A stretch of 64,000 nt of DNA, taken from positions 1-64,000 of the forward strand of contig JABIQA010000098.1 of the NCBI GenBank assembly GCA_018699155.1, in the 5' to 3' direction. Under the pieces are notes generated by a model. It made no database searches. It saw only the letters and a list, made by a program, of their open reading frames with translations, and was not told where the DNA came from. The DNA comes from Chromatiales bacterium (GTDB taxonomy: Bacteria > Pseudomonadota > Gammaproteobacteria > Steroidobacterales > GCA-2729495). Below, piece after piece: positions 52,345 through 63,386 of the stretch. The translations under genes were made by a program, and so were the position numbers. Position 1 is the stretch's first letter, and each line of letters begins with the position of its first letter.

Positions 52345-53017
52345 TCGGGGCTGCGCGTCGTTGGCTGTTAGTCAGCTTAAGAGCAAGCTGCAAATGCGGC
52401 AATAGCCTATTACTCACCTCTGCCAGGTTTTTTGCAGTGCTGCCGGTTGCCAGCAAATCATTGATACGCACGGTGTCCAGTCCCGAGTAGCCGCAAGGAT
52501 TAATACCTGCAAAAGCATCCGGTGAATTGCTGATATTAATTGCCATGCCATGATAGGTGTAGCCGCGTTTTACCCGAATACCGAGACTCGCGATTTTTTT
52601 TCCACTTACATAAACCCCTGGTGCTCCGGCTTCACAGTTGGCACTAATACCATAGTCGGCGAGCATTTGGATAACTGCCAGTTCCATGCCTTGCACCAGA
52701 CTTTTGACGGGCAGTTTCAGGCGTTTCAGGTCGAGCAACAGGTAAACCATGAGCTGCCCAGGGCCATGCCAAGTGACCTGGCCACCCCGGTCAGTCTGCA
52801 CGACCGGCGTGTCGCCGGCACTAATGATGTGCTCATGCTTGGCGTTAGTGCCGAGAGTGATTACCGGCGGGTGTTCAGTAAACCAAATCTCATCCGCAGT
52901 TTCTGCAGTGCGTGCCGCGGTAAAATCTTGCATGCGACGATAGGCATCGGCGTATTCAGTAAGCCCGTTATGTCTGATGATGATCTTTGGCGGTTTCCCC
53001 GCAGCAGAGGTGCTCAC
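52331..53017 (-). CDS. lipB: Octanoyl-[ACP]:protein N-octanoyltransferase LipB
   Basis: Transfers octanoyl groups to lipoyl domains for lipoate synthesis. Motifs DRGGQVTWHGPGQLMVYLL, GAPGVYVSGKKIASLGIRVKRGYTYHGMAINI and the catalytic Cys in INPCGYSGL near 170 are complete. Start GTG 53017, 13 bases after DUF493. No lipA lies in this window downstream, as it usually does, because murU is convergent here. Confidence 0.95.
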   Translation of the reverse strand: MSTSAAGKPPKIIIRHNGLTEYADAYRRMQDFTAARTAETADEIWFTEHPPVITLGTNAKHEHIISAGDTPVVQTDRGGQVTWHGPGQLMVYLLLDLKRLKLPVKSLVQGMELAVIQMLADYGISANCEAGAPGVYVSGKKIASLGIRVKRGYTYHGMAINISNSPDAFAGINPCGYSGLDTVRINDLLATGSTAKNLAEVSNRLLPHLQLALKLTNSQRRAAPTNAR

Positions 53018-53030
53018 TATAACGTCCGGG

Positions 53031-53294
53031 TTAAAGGCTCATCAGAACGTGTTCGTGATCAGTCATGGCCTGATAGATCGTGTCGAGCTGTGCTTTGCTG
53101 GTGGCAGTAATAGTTATGGTGACGGCGATATAGTTGCCATTCTTACTGGGGCGCATACTGACATCGTCTGCAGAAAATGCGTCGGCGTAAGGAGCAACGA
53201 GTTCGTCGATTAATGCCTGTAGATCTACTTCCGCCCGCACCATCATTTTGATCGGGAAGCGACAAGGAAATACGAGTAATGTTTCTTCGGTCAT
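53031..53294 (-). CDS. ybeD: YbeD/DUF493 family regulatory protein
   Basis: An 87-residue ACT-like protein of the UPF0250 family, seen beside lipB in many gammaproteobacteria. FPCRFPIKMMVRAEVDLQALIDELVAPYA and KNGNYIAVTITITATSKAQLDTIYQAMTDHEHVLMSL are the recognisable strands and helices. Function not firmly known. Confidence 0.92.
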   Translation of the reverse strand: MTEETLLVFPCRFPIKMMVRAEVDLQALIDELVAPYADAFSADDVSMRPSKNGNYIAVTITITATSKAQLDTIYQAMTDHEHVLMSL

Positions 53295-53353
53295 GAGCTG
53301 CTCGGAGTTACGGGACTTGTGCTGTTCAGTCAGGTGTTGCTGATAGTTCGAGG

Positions 53354-54202
53354 TTACCGCTTTTTGGCATCTTCATAAAGCGCATACAGCTTTGCCCAAA
53401 CCGGGCCGGGAGTGCCTCCGCCGACGGCTTTGCCATCAATTTGTATAACTGGAACGATGCCCTTGGTTGCGCTAAGCAAGCAGATCTCATCGGCCGCTAG
53501 AAGCCTTTCTTCCGAAATTATTTCGTCCTGACATTTAATTCCGGCCTTTGCAGCCAGTTCGAGCACCATCGCCCGTGTTGTCCCGGGCAACAATTGGTTG
53601 CTATTGGGGCGGGTAATAACTGTGTCCGACTCCACCGTTAATACCGATGCTGAGCCAGCCTCGGTGAGAACCCCGTCTTTGATTAGAATGGCATCATCGG
53701 CACCGGCATCACGAGCTTGTTGCCGCACCATGATGTTGGCAAGCAGCGACGTTGACTTAATATCGCAGCGCAGCCATCGGTTGTCTTCAAGCGTAATGAC
53801 GCTAATTCCGCTAGTGTCTTTGGGGCTCGCAACAATCGGTGTCGCCATTGCAAATACTGTGGGCGTAATGTTTGGCGGATAGAAATGATCTCTGCCTTCT
53901 TCTGCGCCTCTGCTCACCTGCAAATAGATGCCAATATCGCCACCGCCGTTTTTCAGGATTAGCGTGTCGATAATGCTAATCCACTCGGCCTTGCTGTGAG
54001 GGTTCCGGATCCGCAGTTCCTGCAAGCTGTTATCCAGACGAATCAAATGATTGTCGAGCAATACGGCCTTGCTGCGGAAGACTGGAATAACTTCATACAC
54101 CGCATCTGCAAACAGAAACCCGCGATCGAAAGGTGATATGCGTGCCTCCGCTTTCGGCTGATAGATTCCGTTTACATAGACAATAGGTAATGCATCAGCC
54201 AT
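53354..54202 (-). CDS. dat: D-amino-acid aminotransferase (PLP fold type IV)
   Basis: A 282-residue class IV aminotransferase that probably interconverts D-alanine and D-glutamate with their 2-oxo acids. Seen: the N-terminal VYVNGIYQPKAEARISPFDRGFLFADAVYEVIPV, the PLP Lys in CDIKSTSLLANIM near 146 and GVLTEAGSASVLTV. It lies between dacA and the DUF493 gene, consistent with a role in supplying or recycling D-amino acids for the wall. Branched-chain or aminodeoxychorismate lyase activity is the alternative. Confidence 0.85.
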   Translation of the reverse strand: MADALPIVYVNGIYQPKAEARISPFDRGFLFADAVYEVIPVFRSKAVLLDNHLIRLDNSLQELRIRNPHSKAEWISIIDTLILKNGGGDIGIYLQVSRGAEEGRDHFYPPNITPTVFAMATPIVASPKDTSGISVITLEDNRWLRCDIKSTSLLANIMVRQQARDAGADDAILIKDGVLTEAGSASVLTVESDTVITRPNSNQLLPGTTRAMVLELAAKAGIKCQDEIISEERLLAADEICLLSATKGIVPVIQIDGKAVGGGTPGPVWAKLYALYEDAKKR

Positions 54203-54239
54203 TTAGCGGGTCCTGAGTTTGGGTAGCGGGATGGTGTAC

Positions 54240-55376
54240 TTAATTCAACAACAACATGAACCAGTCAGTCAGCCGTCCGAATATGCCAGCCTCTTTGACA
54301 CTGGCTGTGGGGTAGAGTCCTACAGTAGCGATCTGTTGACCGTCGAGCGTGATACTGAGATTGCCGACCATTACATCGCGGTCGAGTGGCGCCTCCAGAG
54401 ATGCTGGCACTGAGCTGGTGGCATTCAGGCGCTCAAAGCTGCCGCGTGGAATAGCGATAAACAAATCATCGCGGATGACCAGCGGTACGATTTCCGGGTC
54501 GCCATACCAAACGCGCTCTTCAGCAACGGGTTCGCCGGCCGAGTAAAGTAGACGGCTTTCGAAAAAACGGAACCCGTAGTTCAGCAGAGCCTGCGAATCA
54601 TTGGCTCTGGCTGAAGAGCTGCTGGCGCCAAGCACAACTGAAATCAGACGCATGTTTTCGCGTTTTGCAGACGAAACTAGGCAGTACCCTGCTGCCTCGG
54701 TATAGCCGGTTTTGAGGCCATCGGCGCTGGCATCACGCCACAGCAGCGCATTACGATTGTCCTGCGTAATACCGTTGTAGGTAAACTCCTTTTGTGAGTA
54801 CCAGGCGTAGTACTCAGGGAAGTCGCGAATGATAGCGTTGGCCAGCTTGGCGATGTCTGCTGCGGTGGTGTAGTGATCCGGGTCGGGCAGGCCAGTGCTG
54901 TTTCTGTATTGTGTATCGAGCATACCGAGCTGCAGAGCGGCCTGGTTCATGAGTTCGGCAAAGGTCGCTTCTGTGCCTGCCACATGTTCCGCAATGGCCA
55001 CGCTGGCATCGTTGCCAGATTGGATAATCATGCCCTGCAGCAGCAGTTCCACCGGAACCCATTTCCCCACTTCAATGAACATTCGTGAGCCTTGAGTACG
55101 CCATGCTTTCTCGCTCACCAGTACCTCATCAGTCAAGTTTATTTGCCCTGATTTTATGGCATTGAATGCGACATACGCGGTCATCAGCTTGGTGATACTG
55201 GCCGGTTCCATGCGCTCAGTAGAGGCTTTTTCTGCCAGTATTTCGCCGCTGTTATAGTCAATCAGCAGGTAACCCTTCGCCGTTAACACAGGGGCTGAGG
55301 GTACCTGTGCCGTGCTAAGCAGCGGGCTGAGAAGCAGAAACAGGGCGAGGTAGATTGTTGAAGGCTTAAATTTCAT
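54240..55376 (-). CDS. dacA: D-alanyl-D-alanine carboxypeptidase (PBP5/6 type)
   Basis: Trims the terminal D-Ala from peptidoglycan stem peptides. Signal peptide (cleavage after LLSTAQ), then ASITKLM (SxxK, catalytic Ser), SGNDASVAIAEH (SxN) and KTGYTEAAGYC (KTG), followed by a C-terminal beta domain and a short amphipathic tail (FGRLTDWFMLLLN) for membrane binding. 378 aa, as expected. Confidence 0.95.
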   Translation of the reverse strand: MKFKPSTIYLALFLLLSPLLSTAQVPSAPVLTAKGYLLIDYNSGEILAEKASTERMEPASITKLMTAYVAFNAIKSGQINLTDEVLVSEKAWRTQGSRMFIEVGKWVPVELLLQGMIIQSGNDASVAIAEHVAGTEATFAELMNQAALQLGMLDTQYRNSTGLPDPDHYTTAADIAKLANAIIRDFPEYYAWYSQKEFTYNGITQDNRNALLWRDASADGLKTGYTEAAGYCLVSSAKRENMRLISVVLGASSSSARANDSQALLNYGFRFFESRLLYSAGEPVAEERVWYGDPEIVPLVIRDDLFIAIPRGSFERLNATSSVPASLEAPLDRDVMVGNLSITLDGQQIATVGLYPTASVKEAGIFGRLTDWFMLLLN

Positions 55377-55467
55377 AAGACTATAGGGCCGCGAAGACAG
55401 AGGAATGGTTATTCTATCGACTCTTGCCGGCTTTCTCGACCTTAAAGTCTTGCCCGGTTGAACCCTG

Positions 55468-56268
55468 TTAACGCGGTTCTACGACAAGGTGCGGCTGGGG
55501 GATTTCAAGTGCGCTCATTTTCTGAGCGATGGCATCGTATTCTTTGACGTCTTTTATAGGTCCGATACGGACCTTAGAGAAACCGTTTTCGTCGTATATA
55601 GAGATGTCTCTGATTCCGCCGTCACTGATGCGATCGGCCAGACGCTGAGCATTGGCGCGTTCGCCGAAGGCTCCCACCTGCATGTAGATTGCGCCGAAGT
55701 CGCTGGCCGAAGTTTCATAGCTGACAGGTTCGTTGCGACTGGAGTTGCCGATACTTTCAACGCGCACCATCGTGGTGCCATTTTGAACCATGTCGAGCTT
55801 CTTTGCTGCAGCATAGGACATGTCGATAATACGATTATCAATGAACGGACCTCGGTCGTTAACACGGACCACAACACTGCGTCCGTTGCGAAGGTTGGTA
55901 ACGCGCACAGTAGATGGCAACGGTAAGGTTTTGTGTGCTGCTGTCATGGCATGCATATCGTAATCTTCGCCATTTGACGTCAGTTTCCCATGAAACTTTT
56001 TGCCGTACCACGATGCAACACCTTCCTGTTTGTACCCTTTGTTGCTCGAGAGAACATAGTAGCGTTCGCCATACACTTCATAGAATGGAATGTTGCCTTT
56101 AAGGCTTTTCGCATTGTCATTGCCACCGGATACCCTTTTATTGGTTGGTGTACAGCCGAATACGAATGCAGCGCTGAACAGAGCAATAAGAACAAATCGT
56201 CCGGCATCGTGCGCGGCAAAGTTTCTGAGCGCGGTGATGCATTTGGCAGTTGTGATGTGACGTTCCAT
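55468..56268 (-). CDS. rlpA: Septal ring lytic transglycosylase RlpA
   Basis: A 266-residue outer-membrane lipoprotein (lipobox FVFGC, Cys39, after a longer than usual N-terminal stretch) with a double-psi beta-barrel domain (GVASWYGKKFHGKLTSNGEDYDMHAMTAAHKTLP, VRVNDRGPF with the catalytic Asp) and a C-terminal SPOR domain (YMQVGAFGERANAQRLADRI). RlpA cleaves denuded glycans at the septum. Normal neighbour of mltB and dacA. Confidence 0.93.
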   Translation of the reverse strand: MERHITTAKCITALRNFAAHDAGRFVLIALFSAAFVFGCTPTNKRVSGGNDNAKSLKGNIPFYEVYGERYYVLSSNKGYKQEGVASWYGKKFHGKLTSNGEDYDMHAMTAAHKTLPLPSTVRVTNLRNGRSVVVRVNDRGPFIDNRIIDMSYAAAKKLDMVQNGTTMVRVESIGNSSRNEPVSYETSASDFGAIYMQVGAFGERANAQRLADRISDGGIRDISIYDENGFSKVRIGPIKDVKEYDAIAQKMSALEIPQPHLVVEPR

Positions 56269-56313
56269 GTTTATTAGGCGCTCGGTTATTGCGTGTAATT
56301 GTTGTGTATGGTT

Positions 56314-57312
56314 TTAGTTGGGTTGCGCAGCCGCTATTTCTGCGGTGCGCTCTGCCAATGCCTCACCCAGTTGGTAGGCAGCTAGACCGTACATGACGCT
56401 GTGATTGTAGCGCGTAATGACATAGAAGTTATGCAGGCCGATCCAGTATTCAGGCCCGTCTCTGCCTTCCAGAACAATCAAGTTGGCCGGGGTGCTATCC
56501 GGCAGATCTGATTCAAACAGCAGACCCATGCCGCGAAGTTCGCCAAGTGTTTTATTGGCCTTCCGCTCATTTTTTGATTTCAGCGGCGGGTGACCAGCTG
56601 GCAAGGTGGCCTGCATAGCGACCTCCTCACCGTTGTGCCAGCGATGGGCTTTGAAATAGTTGCCCACGCTGTTCAAAATATCATCCCAGTTAGTCAGTAG
56701 GTCGCGACGTCCGTCACCGTCACCATCAACCGCGTAGGCGCGGTAGCTGCTTGGGATAAACTGCGGCGGCCCCATGGCGCCCGCATAGGAGCCTTCGATC
56801 TCTTCAATGGGCAGCTGTTCTTCGCGAGTGAGCAGAAAGTATTCTTTCAGCTCATTACGGAAGAACTTGGCTCTTGGTGGGTAATCGAACGCGAGTGTCG
56901 ATAGCGCATCGACAACACGGTAGTTGCCGGTGATCCGCCCATAATAGGTTTCGACCCCGATAATGCCGGCAATCATCCGCATGGGCACTCCAGTTCTTTC
57001 AGAAGCCTGTTGGAGGGTCTCTTCACGCAGGCTCCAGAAATCGACGCCTTCATTGATTCGTTGGTCAGTAATAAAAATATCGCGATATTCATACCAAGGC
57101 TTTACTTTCTCTGCGGGCCGGCTCATAGCATCAATGATGCTTTGTTTTGTTTCTGCGTTACCGATAACTTCTGAGACAAAGTCTGTATCGAATCCGTATT
57201 GCGTGGTCATTTCATCGATGAATATTATGCGGTCGTCAGCACTCGCGGCTGTTGTAAGTAAAGCCATGAGAGTAGATGCGAGCAGGGCGCGAACTGGAAG
57301 CGAGGTTATCAT
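56314..57312 (-). CDS. mltB: Lytic murein transglycosylase B
   Basis: A 332-residue family-3 lytic transglycosylase. Catalytic Glu is in IIGVETYYGRITGNYRVVDAL, and GSYAGAMGPPQFIPSSYRAYAVDGDGDGRRDL is the family signature. The signal peptide ends TTAASA; no clear lipobox, so it may be soluble periplasmic. Overlaps rodA by 4 bases. Confidence 0.93.
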   Translation of the reverse strand: MITSLPVRALLASTLMALLTTAASADDRIIFIDEMTTQYGFDTDFVSEVIGNAETKQSIIDAMSRPAEKVKPWYEYRDIFITDQRINEGVDFWSLREETLQQASERTGVPMRMIAGIIGVETYYGRITGNYRVVDALSTLAFDYPPRAKFFRNELKEYFLLTREEQLPIEEIEGSYAGAMGPPQFIPSSYRAYAVDGDGDGRRDLLTNWDDILNSVGNYFKAHRWHNGEEVAMQATLPAGHPPLKSKNERKANKTLGELRGMGLLFESDLPDSTPANLIVLEGRDGPEYWIGLHNFYVITRYNHSVMYGLAAYQLGEALAERTAEIAAAQPN

Positions 57313-58439
57313 CTGGGGAGAAGTCTCCGGTGGGTGTGAATGGACATCAGAATACCGAATCCAGCCATGAGCGTCACTAGAGAAGTGCCGCCGGCACTAA
57401 TAAGTGGCAGTGGTACGCCGACGACCGGAATAAGGCCTGTGACCATGGCTGAGTTTACGAACACATAAAAAAAGAATGTAAAGCTGATACTGCCCGCCAG
57501 CAAGCGGGAAAATGTGTCTTGTGCAGAAGCCGCAATATAAAAGCCACGGCCAACTATCGCGAGATACAGCAGCAATATGCTGATGGCACCGAATAAACCA
57601 AACTCTTCGCCAATTACCGCAAATATAAAGTCGGTTGACCGCTCCGGGAGAAACTCCAGTTGCCCCTGACTGCCGCTTAGCCAGCCTTTGCCAAATACGC
57701 CACCCGAACCGATAGCTATTTTTGACTGAATGATGTGATAGCCGGCACCCAGCGGGTCCTTTTCCGGGTCAAACAGCGTAAGCACACGCCGCTTTTGATA
57801 GTCATGCATAACAAAGAACCAAAGTGCCGGTAGTGCAGCACCGGCAATCGCGACGGCAGAAAAAATGTACACAAGCCCAAGGCCGGCAAGGAAGACTATG
57901 GTTGCTCCGGTCAGCCCTATCAGGATTGCAGTGCCTAGGTCGGGTTGCAGCAGAACCAGCATCATCGGCATTGCGATGAGTATTAATGTTGCAACAATAA
58001 GCAGGGGTGAAGGGGGCAACGAGCGCGAGTGCAATAGCCAGGCAAGCATAGCCGGCAATGCCAGCTTCATAATCTCGGATGGTTGAAAGCGAAAGCCGAT
58101 ATCTATCCAGCGTTGCGCACCACCACCGACGACACCGCCTACAAGGACAAAGACCAGCATCGCGAGGCCCGCTGCGTAAAGCCATGGAGAGCCGCGCCGC
58201 ATCCATGCAGGATTGATTTGTGCAACCAGCAGCATAATGCTAAGTGCCAGCAGTATTTTTAGCGACTGCCCATACATGAAGCCGCTGCTCGCGCCGGATG
58301 CGCTATAGAGAATAACTCCGCCCACCAGTAACGTCGCAAACACCAATGCCAGCAATACGGGGTCGATATGCAGGCGTCGCAAAACGTAATCCAGATTACT
58401 TTGACCGCCTGCATTGTGCTTGTCATCGACAAAAATCAC
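57309..58439 (-). CDS. rodA: Peptidoglycan glycosyltransferase RodA (SEDS)
   Basis: The SEDS polymerase of the elongasome. 376 residues with about ten helices. RFQPSEIMKLALPAMLAWLL, LLQPDLGTAIL, the KSKIAIGSGG-like loop (IQSKIAIGSGGVFGKGW) and GVPLPLISAGGTSLV are hallmark segments. 4-base overlaps tie it to mrdA upstream and mltB downstream. Confidence 0.96.
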   Translation of the reverse strand: MIFVDDKHNAGGQSNLDYVLRRLHIDPVLLALVFATLLVGGVILYSASGASSGFMYGQSLKILLALSIMLLVAQINPAWMRRGSPWLYAAGLAMLVFVLVGGVVGGGAQRWIDIGFRFQPSEIMKLALPAMLAWLLHSRSLPPSPLLIVATLILIAMPMMLVLLQPDLGTAILIGLTGATIVFLAGLGLVYIFSAVAIAGAALPALWFFVMHDYQKRRVLTLFDPEKDPLGAGYHIIQSKIAIGSGGVFGKGWLSGSQGQLEFLPERSTDFIFAVIGEEFGLFGAISILLLYLAIVGRGFYIAASAQDTFSRLLAGSISFTFFFYVFVNSAMVTGLIPVVGVPLPLISAGGTSLVTLMAGFGILMSIHTHRRLLPR

Positions 58440-60322
58440 TGCGCGTTTGCTTCCATGCCTGTCGACTCTCGTGGTGTTAGATATGCATCCATTACCGCTC
58501 GTGCAATCGGGGCTGCGACGCCGCTGCCGCTACTGCCATTCTCTACTATGACTGCAATGGCAATCTGGGGTTCCTCAATTGGCGCAAAGGCGATGAATAG
58601 AGCATGGTCGCGCATACGCTCAGTCACTTCTTCGGCATCGTATTCTTTGTCTTGGGCCACAGTGAACACCTGTGCAGTTCCGCTCTTACCGGCGAGCGTG
58701 TACGGAGCTTGGTAACCGATAGCTCTTGCGGTGCCCTTGGGGTCTTGTATAACGCCGCGCATGGCCTCGATAATTTCGTTCCAATCGCCCTGAGATATGC
58801 CGCTGATAGCTGCTTTTTCAATATGCGGCTGCACACTGATTTCACCGCTCAATGAATCTTGTATGGCCTTAACCAGGATGGGCTGAAAACGTTTTCCACG
58901 GGTTGCCAGAGCAGCAGTAGCCTCGGCAAGTTGCAACGGTGTGGTCAGTAAATAGCCCTGACCGATACCGGTAATAACGGTTTCCCCTGGAAACCAGACT
59001 TGGTCCTGTTGGTCTCTAAAGTTAGCGCGTTTCCAATCGCGTGATGGAACAAGACCCGCGGCTTCGCCGCCTATATCAATACCCGTGGGTTCGCCTAGAC
59101 CGAACTGTTTTAGCATTGACGCAATATTATCGATATCAAGTTCAACGGCTAATTCGTAGAAGTAGGTATCGCAGGACTGGGCAATGGCATCATGCATGTC
59201 TACTATGCCATGTCCCTCTGGCTTCCAGTCGCGATAACGATGAGTTTTGCCCGGTAGTGAGTAGTAACCGCGACAAAATATTTTATGTCCGGCAGTCGAG
59301 GCTTTCTGGTCAAGTCCGGCAAGCCCGATAATGGGCTTAATGGTAGAGCCGGGAGGATAACGCCCACGCAGGGCTCGATTAAACAGTGGTTGGTCGGGGT
59401 CTTCCCGCAAGGCCTTGTAGTTTTTCGTGCTGATGCCACCGGTAAATTGGTTGGGGTTAAACGCAGGTGCGCTGGCAAAGACCAGCACTTCGCCAGTGTT
59501 CGGATCTATTGCTACCACGGAGCCACGTTTTCCATTTAATGCTTGTTCGGCGGCAAGTTGGCTGGGCAGGTCGAGTGTGAGGATAAGGTCCTTGCCGGGC
59601 AATGAAAGTTCGCTACTCAATGGACGAATAATGCGTCCATGTACGTTGACCAGTTCTTCGCTGCGCCCTGGGGTGCCGTGTAGGTCGCCTTCATAAGAAC
59701 GTTCGACCGCTGTTTTTCCGATATAACTTGTACCCGCATAGGTCGCAGCATCAAGACGATCTTTATCATCGATACTGATGGCGCCCATGTAACCCAGAGC
59801 ATGAGATGCGGTGCTGCCATTGGGGTAATTTCGTGCCAGACCTGCCCGCACTTCAACGCCGGGAAAATAGGGACGCAGGACAGCGAAACGGGCAACATCT
59901 TCGTTGCTGAGGCGTTGTCGTATTGCAATTGTTTCGAAGCGACGGCGGCTTTTAATCAGCTCGCGGATCGCATCGAGTTTTTCGGCGCTAATGAGTTTTT
60001 CCTGCACCAGGCGATTCAGCGTGTCATCGATATCCGGAACCTGTTCCGGGGTTAAGTCGATATGCCAAGCGGGGAGGTTTTCAGCCAGAACTTCACCACT
60101 TCTGTCATAGATAAGTCCGCGAGTAGGTGGCAGTGCTTTTACACGAATCCGGTTGCCTTGCGATTGTGCCGAGTAGTATTCGTAGCGCACCAGCTGCAGG
60201 TTCACCAATTGTGCAATCACAATGACCGTCAGGATAATGGCAATGGCCACACAGATGGCAATGCGAGATCCGGTCAGTTGCTGTTCCTGCCAGTGATTTT
60301 TAAGTTGCGACAAAGGTCTCAT
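58436..60322 (-). CDS. mrdA: Penicillin-binding protein 2
   Basis: The elongasome transpeptidase. One N-terminal transmembrane helix (about 20-42), a pedestal domain (KALPPTRGLIYDRSGEVLAENLP) and the transpeptidase domain with GRYPPGSTIKP (SxxK), SCDTYFYE (SxD/N) and KSGTAQV (KSGT). 628 aa. It follows mreD by 3 bases, so the mre genes and mrdA-rodA probably form one transcript. Confidence 0.96.
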   Translation of the reverse strand: MRPLSQLKNHWQEQQLTGSRIAICVAIAIILTVIVIAQLVNLQLVRYEYYSAQSQGNRIRVKALPPTRGLIYDRSGEVLAENLPAWHIDLTPEQVPDIDDTLNRLVQEKLISAEKLDAIRELIKSRRRFETIAIRQRLSNEDVARFAVLRPYFPGVEVRAGLARNYPNGSTASHALGYMGAISIDDKDRLDAATYAGTSYIGKTAVERSYEGDLHGTPGRSEELVNVHGRIIRPLSSELSLPGKDLILTLDLPSQLAAEQALNGKRGSVVAIDPNTGEVLVFASAPAFNPNQFTGGISTKNYKALREDPDQPLFNRALRGRYPPGSTIKPIIGLAGLDQKASTAGHKIFCRGYYSLPGKTHRYRDWKPEGHGIVDMHDAIAQSCDTYFYELAVELDIDNIASMLKQFGLGEPTGIDIGGEAAGLVPSRDWKRANFRDQQDQVWFPGETVITGIGQGYLLTTPLQLAEATAALATRGKRFQPILVKAIQDSLSGEISVQPHIEKAAISGISQGDWNEIIEAMRGVIQDPKGTARAIGYQAPYTLAGKSGTAQVFTVAQDKEYDAEEVTERMRDHALFIAFAPIEEPQIAIAVIVENGSSGSGVAAPIARAVMDAYLTPRESTGMEANAQ

Positions 60323-60325
60323 TAT

Positions 60326-60823
60326 TTAGAACAAACTCGACTTGCGATTTTCAGCCACGTAGCGCAGCCGATCCATCAGCCCCATGATGAAAGGCCAAAG
60401 CAGCGTTCCGGAAATAACCGGGAACGCTCGGCTGTATCCTGTCGAAGGAAGCCCAGCGATGCCGTCAATCCAAAACCTAATGAAACTGCTGACGGCTAAT
60501 AGAGCAAATACGCTGGCGGTAAGTTGCAGCAGAGGGAATATTCTGATTTGCAGATAAAAGCGCGATGTCAGAAATGCGACCAAGCTTAGTGCCAGTGCAT
60601 TTTCTCCCAACAGTGAGCCGCAGAGCACATCCAGCGCGAGGCCGCTGAAAAATGCCGTAATGATGCCTATTTTGTTAGGCCACATCATGCACCAGTAGAT
60701 TAATACCAAGGTCAGAAAAGGCGGTCGCCAGCTGTTGAGCATTTCCGGCAGCGGCAACACTTCAAGCATTAGTGCTACCAATAGCGAGGCAATGGCAGGC
60801 CAGAGCTTTACATTTCTTGCCAT
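60326..60823 (-). CDS. mreD: Rod shape-determining protein MreD
   Basis: A 165-residue inner-membrane protein with about five helices, typical of MreD (RPPFLTLVLIYWCMMWPNKIGIITAFFSGLALDVLCGSLLGENAL). It starts directly at the stop of mreC and is followed after 3 bases by mrdA. Confidence 0.94.
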   Translation of the reverse strand: MARNVKLWPAIASLLVALMLEVLPLPEMLNSWRPPFLTLVLIYWCMMWPNKIGIITAFFSGLALDVLCGSLLGENALALSLVAFLTSRFYLQIRIFPLLQLTASVFALLAVSSFIRFWIDGIAGLPSTGYSRAFPVISGTLLWPFIMGLMDRLRYVAENRKSSLF

Positions 60824-61735
60824 CTATTCGTCTGCCTCGATTGCTGTCGTCGGCGGCTCGGAAGAAGTGGTCTCCGTGGCCAGCCCGGCGAGTGGTTTTT
60901 GTGTTTTTACCACCAAAACTTCGCGGATACGATTTAGCAATGCAATGGGTTTGGCATTAATCTCGAGAAAGGCTTGGCCTGGGTTGCTGCGCACGCTACT
61001 GACAATGGCCACCGGGTAGCCCGCGGGAAATGTGCCGCCAAGCCCTGAGCTAATGAGTACGTCACCTTCGATAATGTCGGCGTTTCGTGGCAGAAAAGGC
61101 AATGTCAGGCTATCGATTTCACCCGTACCTACTGCAATCGAACGCAAACGATTGCGCAGCAATTCAATTGGAATCGCGTGATCGGCATCGGTGATGAGCA
61201 GGGCTTCAGCTGACACCTGTCGGTCACGGGTAACCTGACCAACTACGCCTTCGGCATCGATAAGTGCTTCACCAACCTGAACGCCATCGAAACTGCCCTT
61301 GTTAATCAGTACGGATTGCCGGAAGGGGGTCATATCAATTGCCACAATTTCGGCAATCAATACTTTGTCACTGATTTTCTCAGTGCTGTCGAGCAGGCCT
61401 CTGAGCCTGTCGTTCTCTGTCTTGAGTGCTGAGTAGGTTTGCAATAAGCCACTCATAATGAGCTGCTGCTCTTGCAGTCGGGCGTTTTCTTCCTGCAATT
61501 CCTCGCGGCTAGCCAGAGTGTCGAAGAGCCAATCGCCGATTGATGATGGAGCGCTAACCAGGTAGACAACCGGCTGGACGATGAAAGACAGCCCTTTGCG
61601 GATCTCCACCAGATGCTTGTTTTCTTGGTCGAGAACCATGAGCATTACGCAAAGTACAGCGATCAGCGCAAAGCGTAAGCCTGCGCTGCTGCCTCGGAAC
61701 AACCCGGGGTCATGTTCCGCGGTAGACAGTGCCAT
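60824..61735 (-). CDS. mreC: Rod shape-determining protein MreC
   Basis: The periplasmic scaffold of the elongasome: one transmembrane helix (about 17-37), a coiled coil (about 68-105, ELQEENARLQEQQ) and the MreC beta domain with VIAEI-like strands (VLIAEIVAIDMTPFRQSVLINKGSFDGVQVGEALIDAEGVVGQV). ATG 61735 follows AGGTG; GTG 61747 is in frame but less likely. The C-terminal tail is Thr/Glu-rich. Confidence 0.94.
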   Translation of the reverse strand: MALSTAEHDPGLFRGSSAGLRFALIAVLCVMLMVLDQENKHLVEIRKGLSFIVQPVVYLVSAPSSIGDWLFDTLASREELQEENARLQEQQLIMSGLLQTYSALKTENDRLRGLLDSTEKISDKVLIAEIVAIDMTPFRQSVLINKGSFDGVQVGEALIDAEGVVGQVTRDRQVSAEALLITDADHAIPIELLRNRLRSIAVGTGEIDSLTLPFLPRNADIIEGDVLISSGLGGTFPAGYPVAIVSSVRSNPGQAFLEINAKPIALLNRIREVLVVKTQKPLAGLATETTSSEPPTTAIEADE

Positions 61736-61881
61736 GCCAATAAACACCTTTGCAAAAACAAGTTTTCATGATGATTGACGCGGGCTGCAGTATCAACATT
61801 TAACGGGAGTTATTTGCCGTGATTCACGGCGAAGAAAACCTTTGTGGCCTGTGATGAGACCGATGACCGAAGCTGTGGGGC

Positions 61882-62958
<1,077 letters not shown>

Positions 62959-63037
62959 CTACTCTAGCAACGAGGGGGAAATCGGGCAAGAGCAGGTGTA
63001 TCATTGCGCTCCTTTCAATCCGTATGCAGGTGTTTTC

Positions 63038-63325
63038 ATGTCCTTGTCAAAGCAGGATATAGACCATATAGCCCGGTTGGCGCGCCTTGAGGTGGCGCCA
63101 CAGGAGAAGGGTGATTACGTAGAGAAACTGTCGCAGATCATAGAGTTGGTCGAACAGTTGGGTGCGGTAGACACCACTGGCGTGGTGCCGATGGCGCATC
63201 CGCTCGATATGGTTCAGCGTCTGAGACCGGATTCGGTCACCGAGGCGGATCAGCGTGATTACCTGCAGCAGAATGCGCGTGACACTGAAAATGGCTTGTA
63301 TACAGTTCCCAAAGTTATTGAGTAA
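63038..63325 (+). CDS. gatC: Asp-tRNA(Asn)/Glu-tRNA(Gln) amidotransferase subunit GatC
   Basis: A 95-residue chaperone-like subunit of the GatCAB amidotransferase, needed when a bacterium lacks AsnRS or GlnRS. DIDHIARLARLEVAPQEKG and MAHPLDMVQRLRPDSVTEADQRDYLQQNA are family-typical. ATG 63038 is chosen over an in-frame start at 62996. gatA follows after 61 bases. Confidence 0.94.
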   Translation: MSLSKQDIDHIARLARLEVAPQEKGDYVEKLSQIIELVEQLGAVDTTGVVPMAHPLDMVQRLRPDSVTEADQRDYLQQNARDTENGLYTVPKVIE

Positions 63326-63386
63326 CGTATTGCCGCGCCCTATACGTTGGTGCTGAGCGATGCAAACATAGAGATCTATTGACACG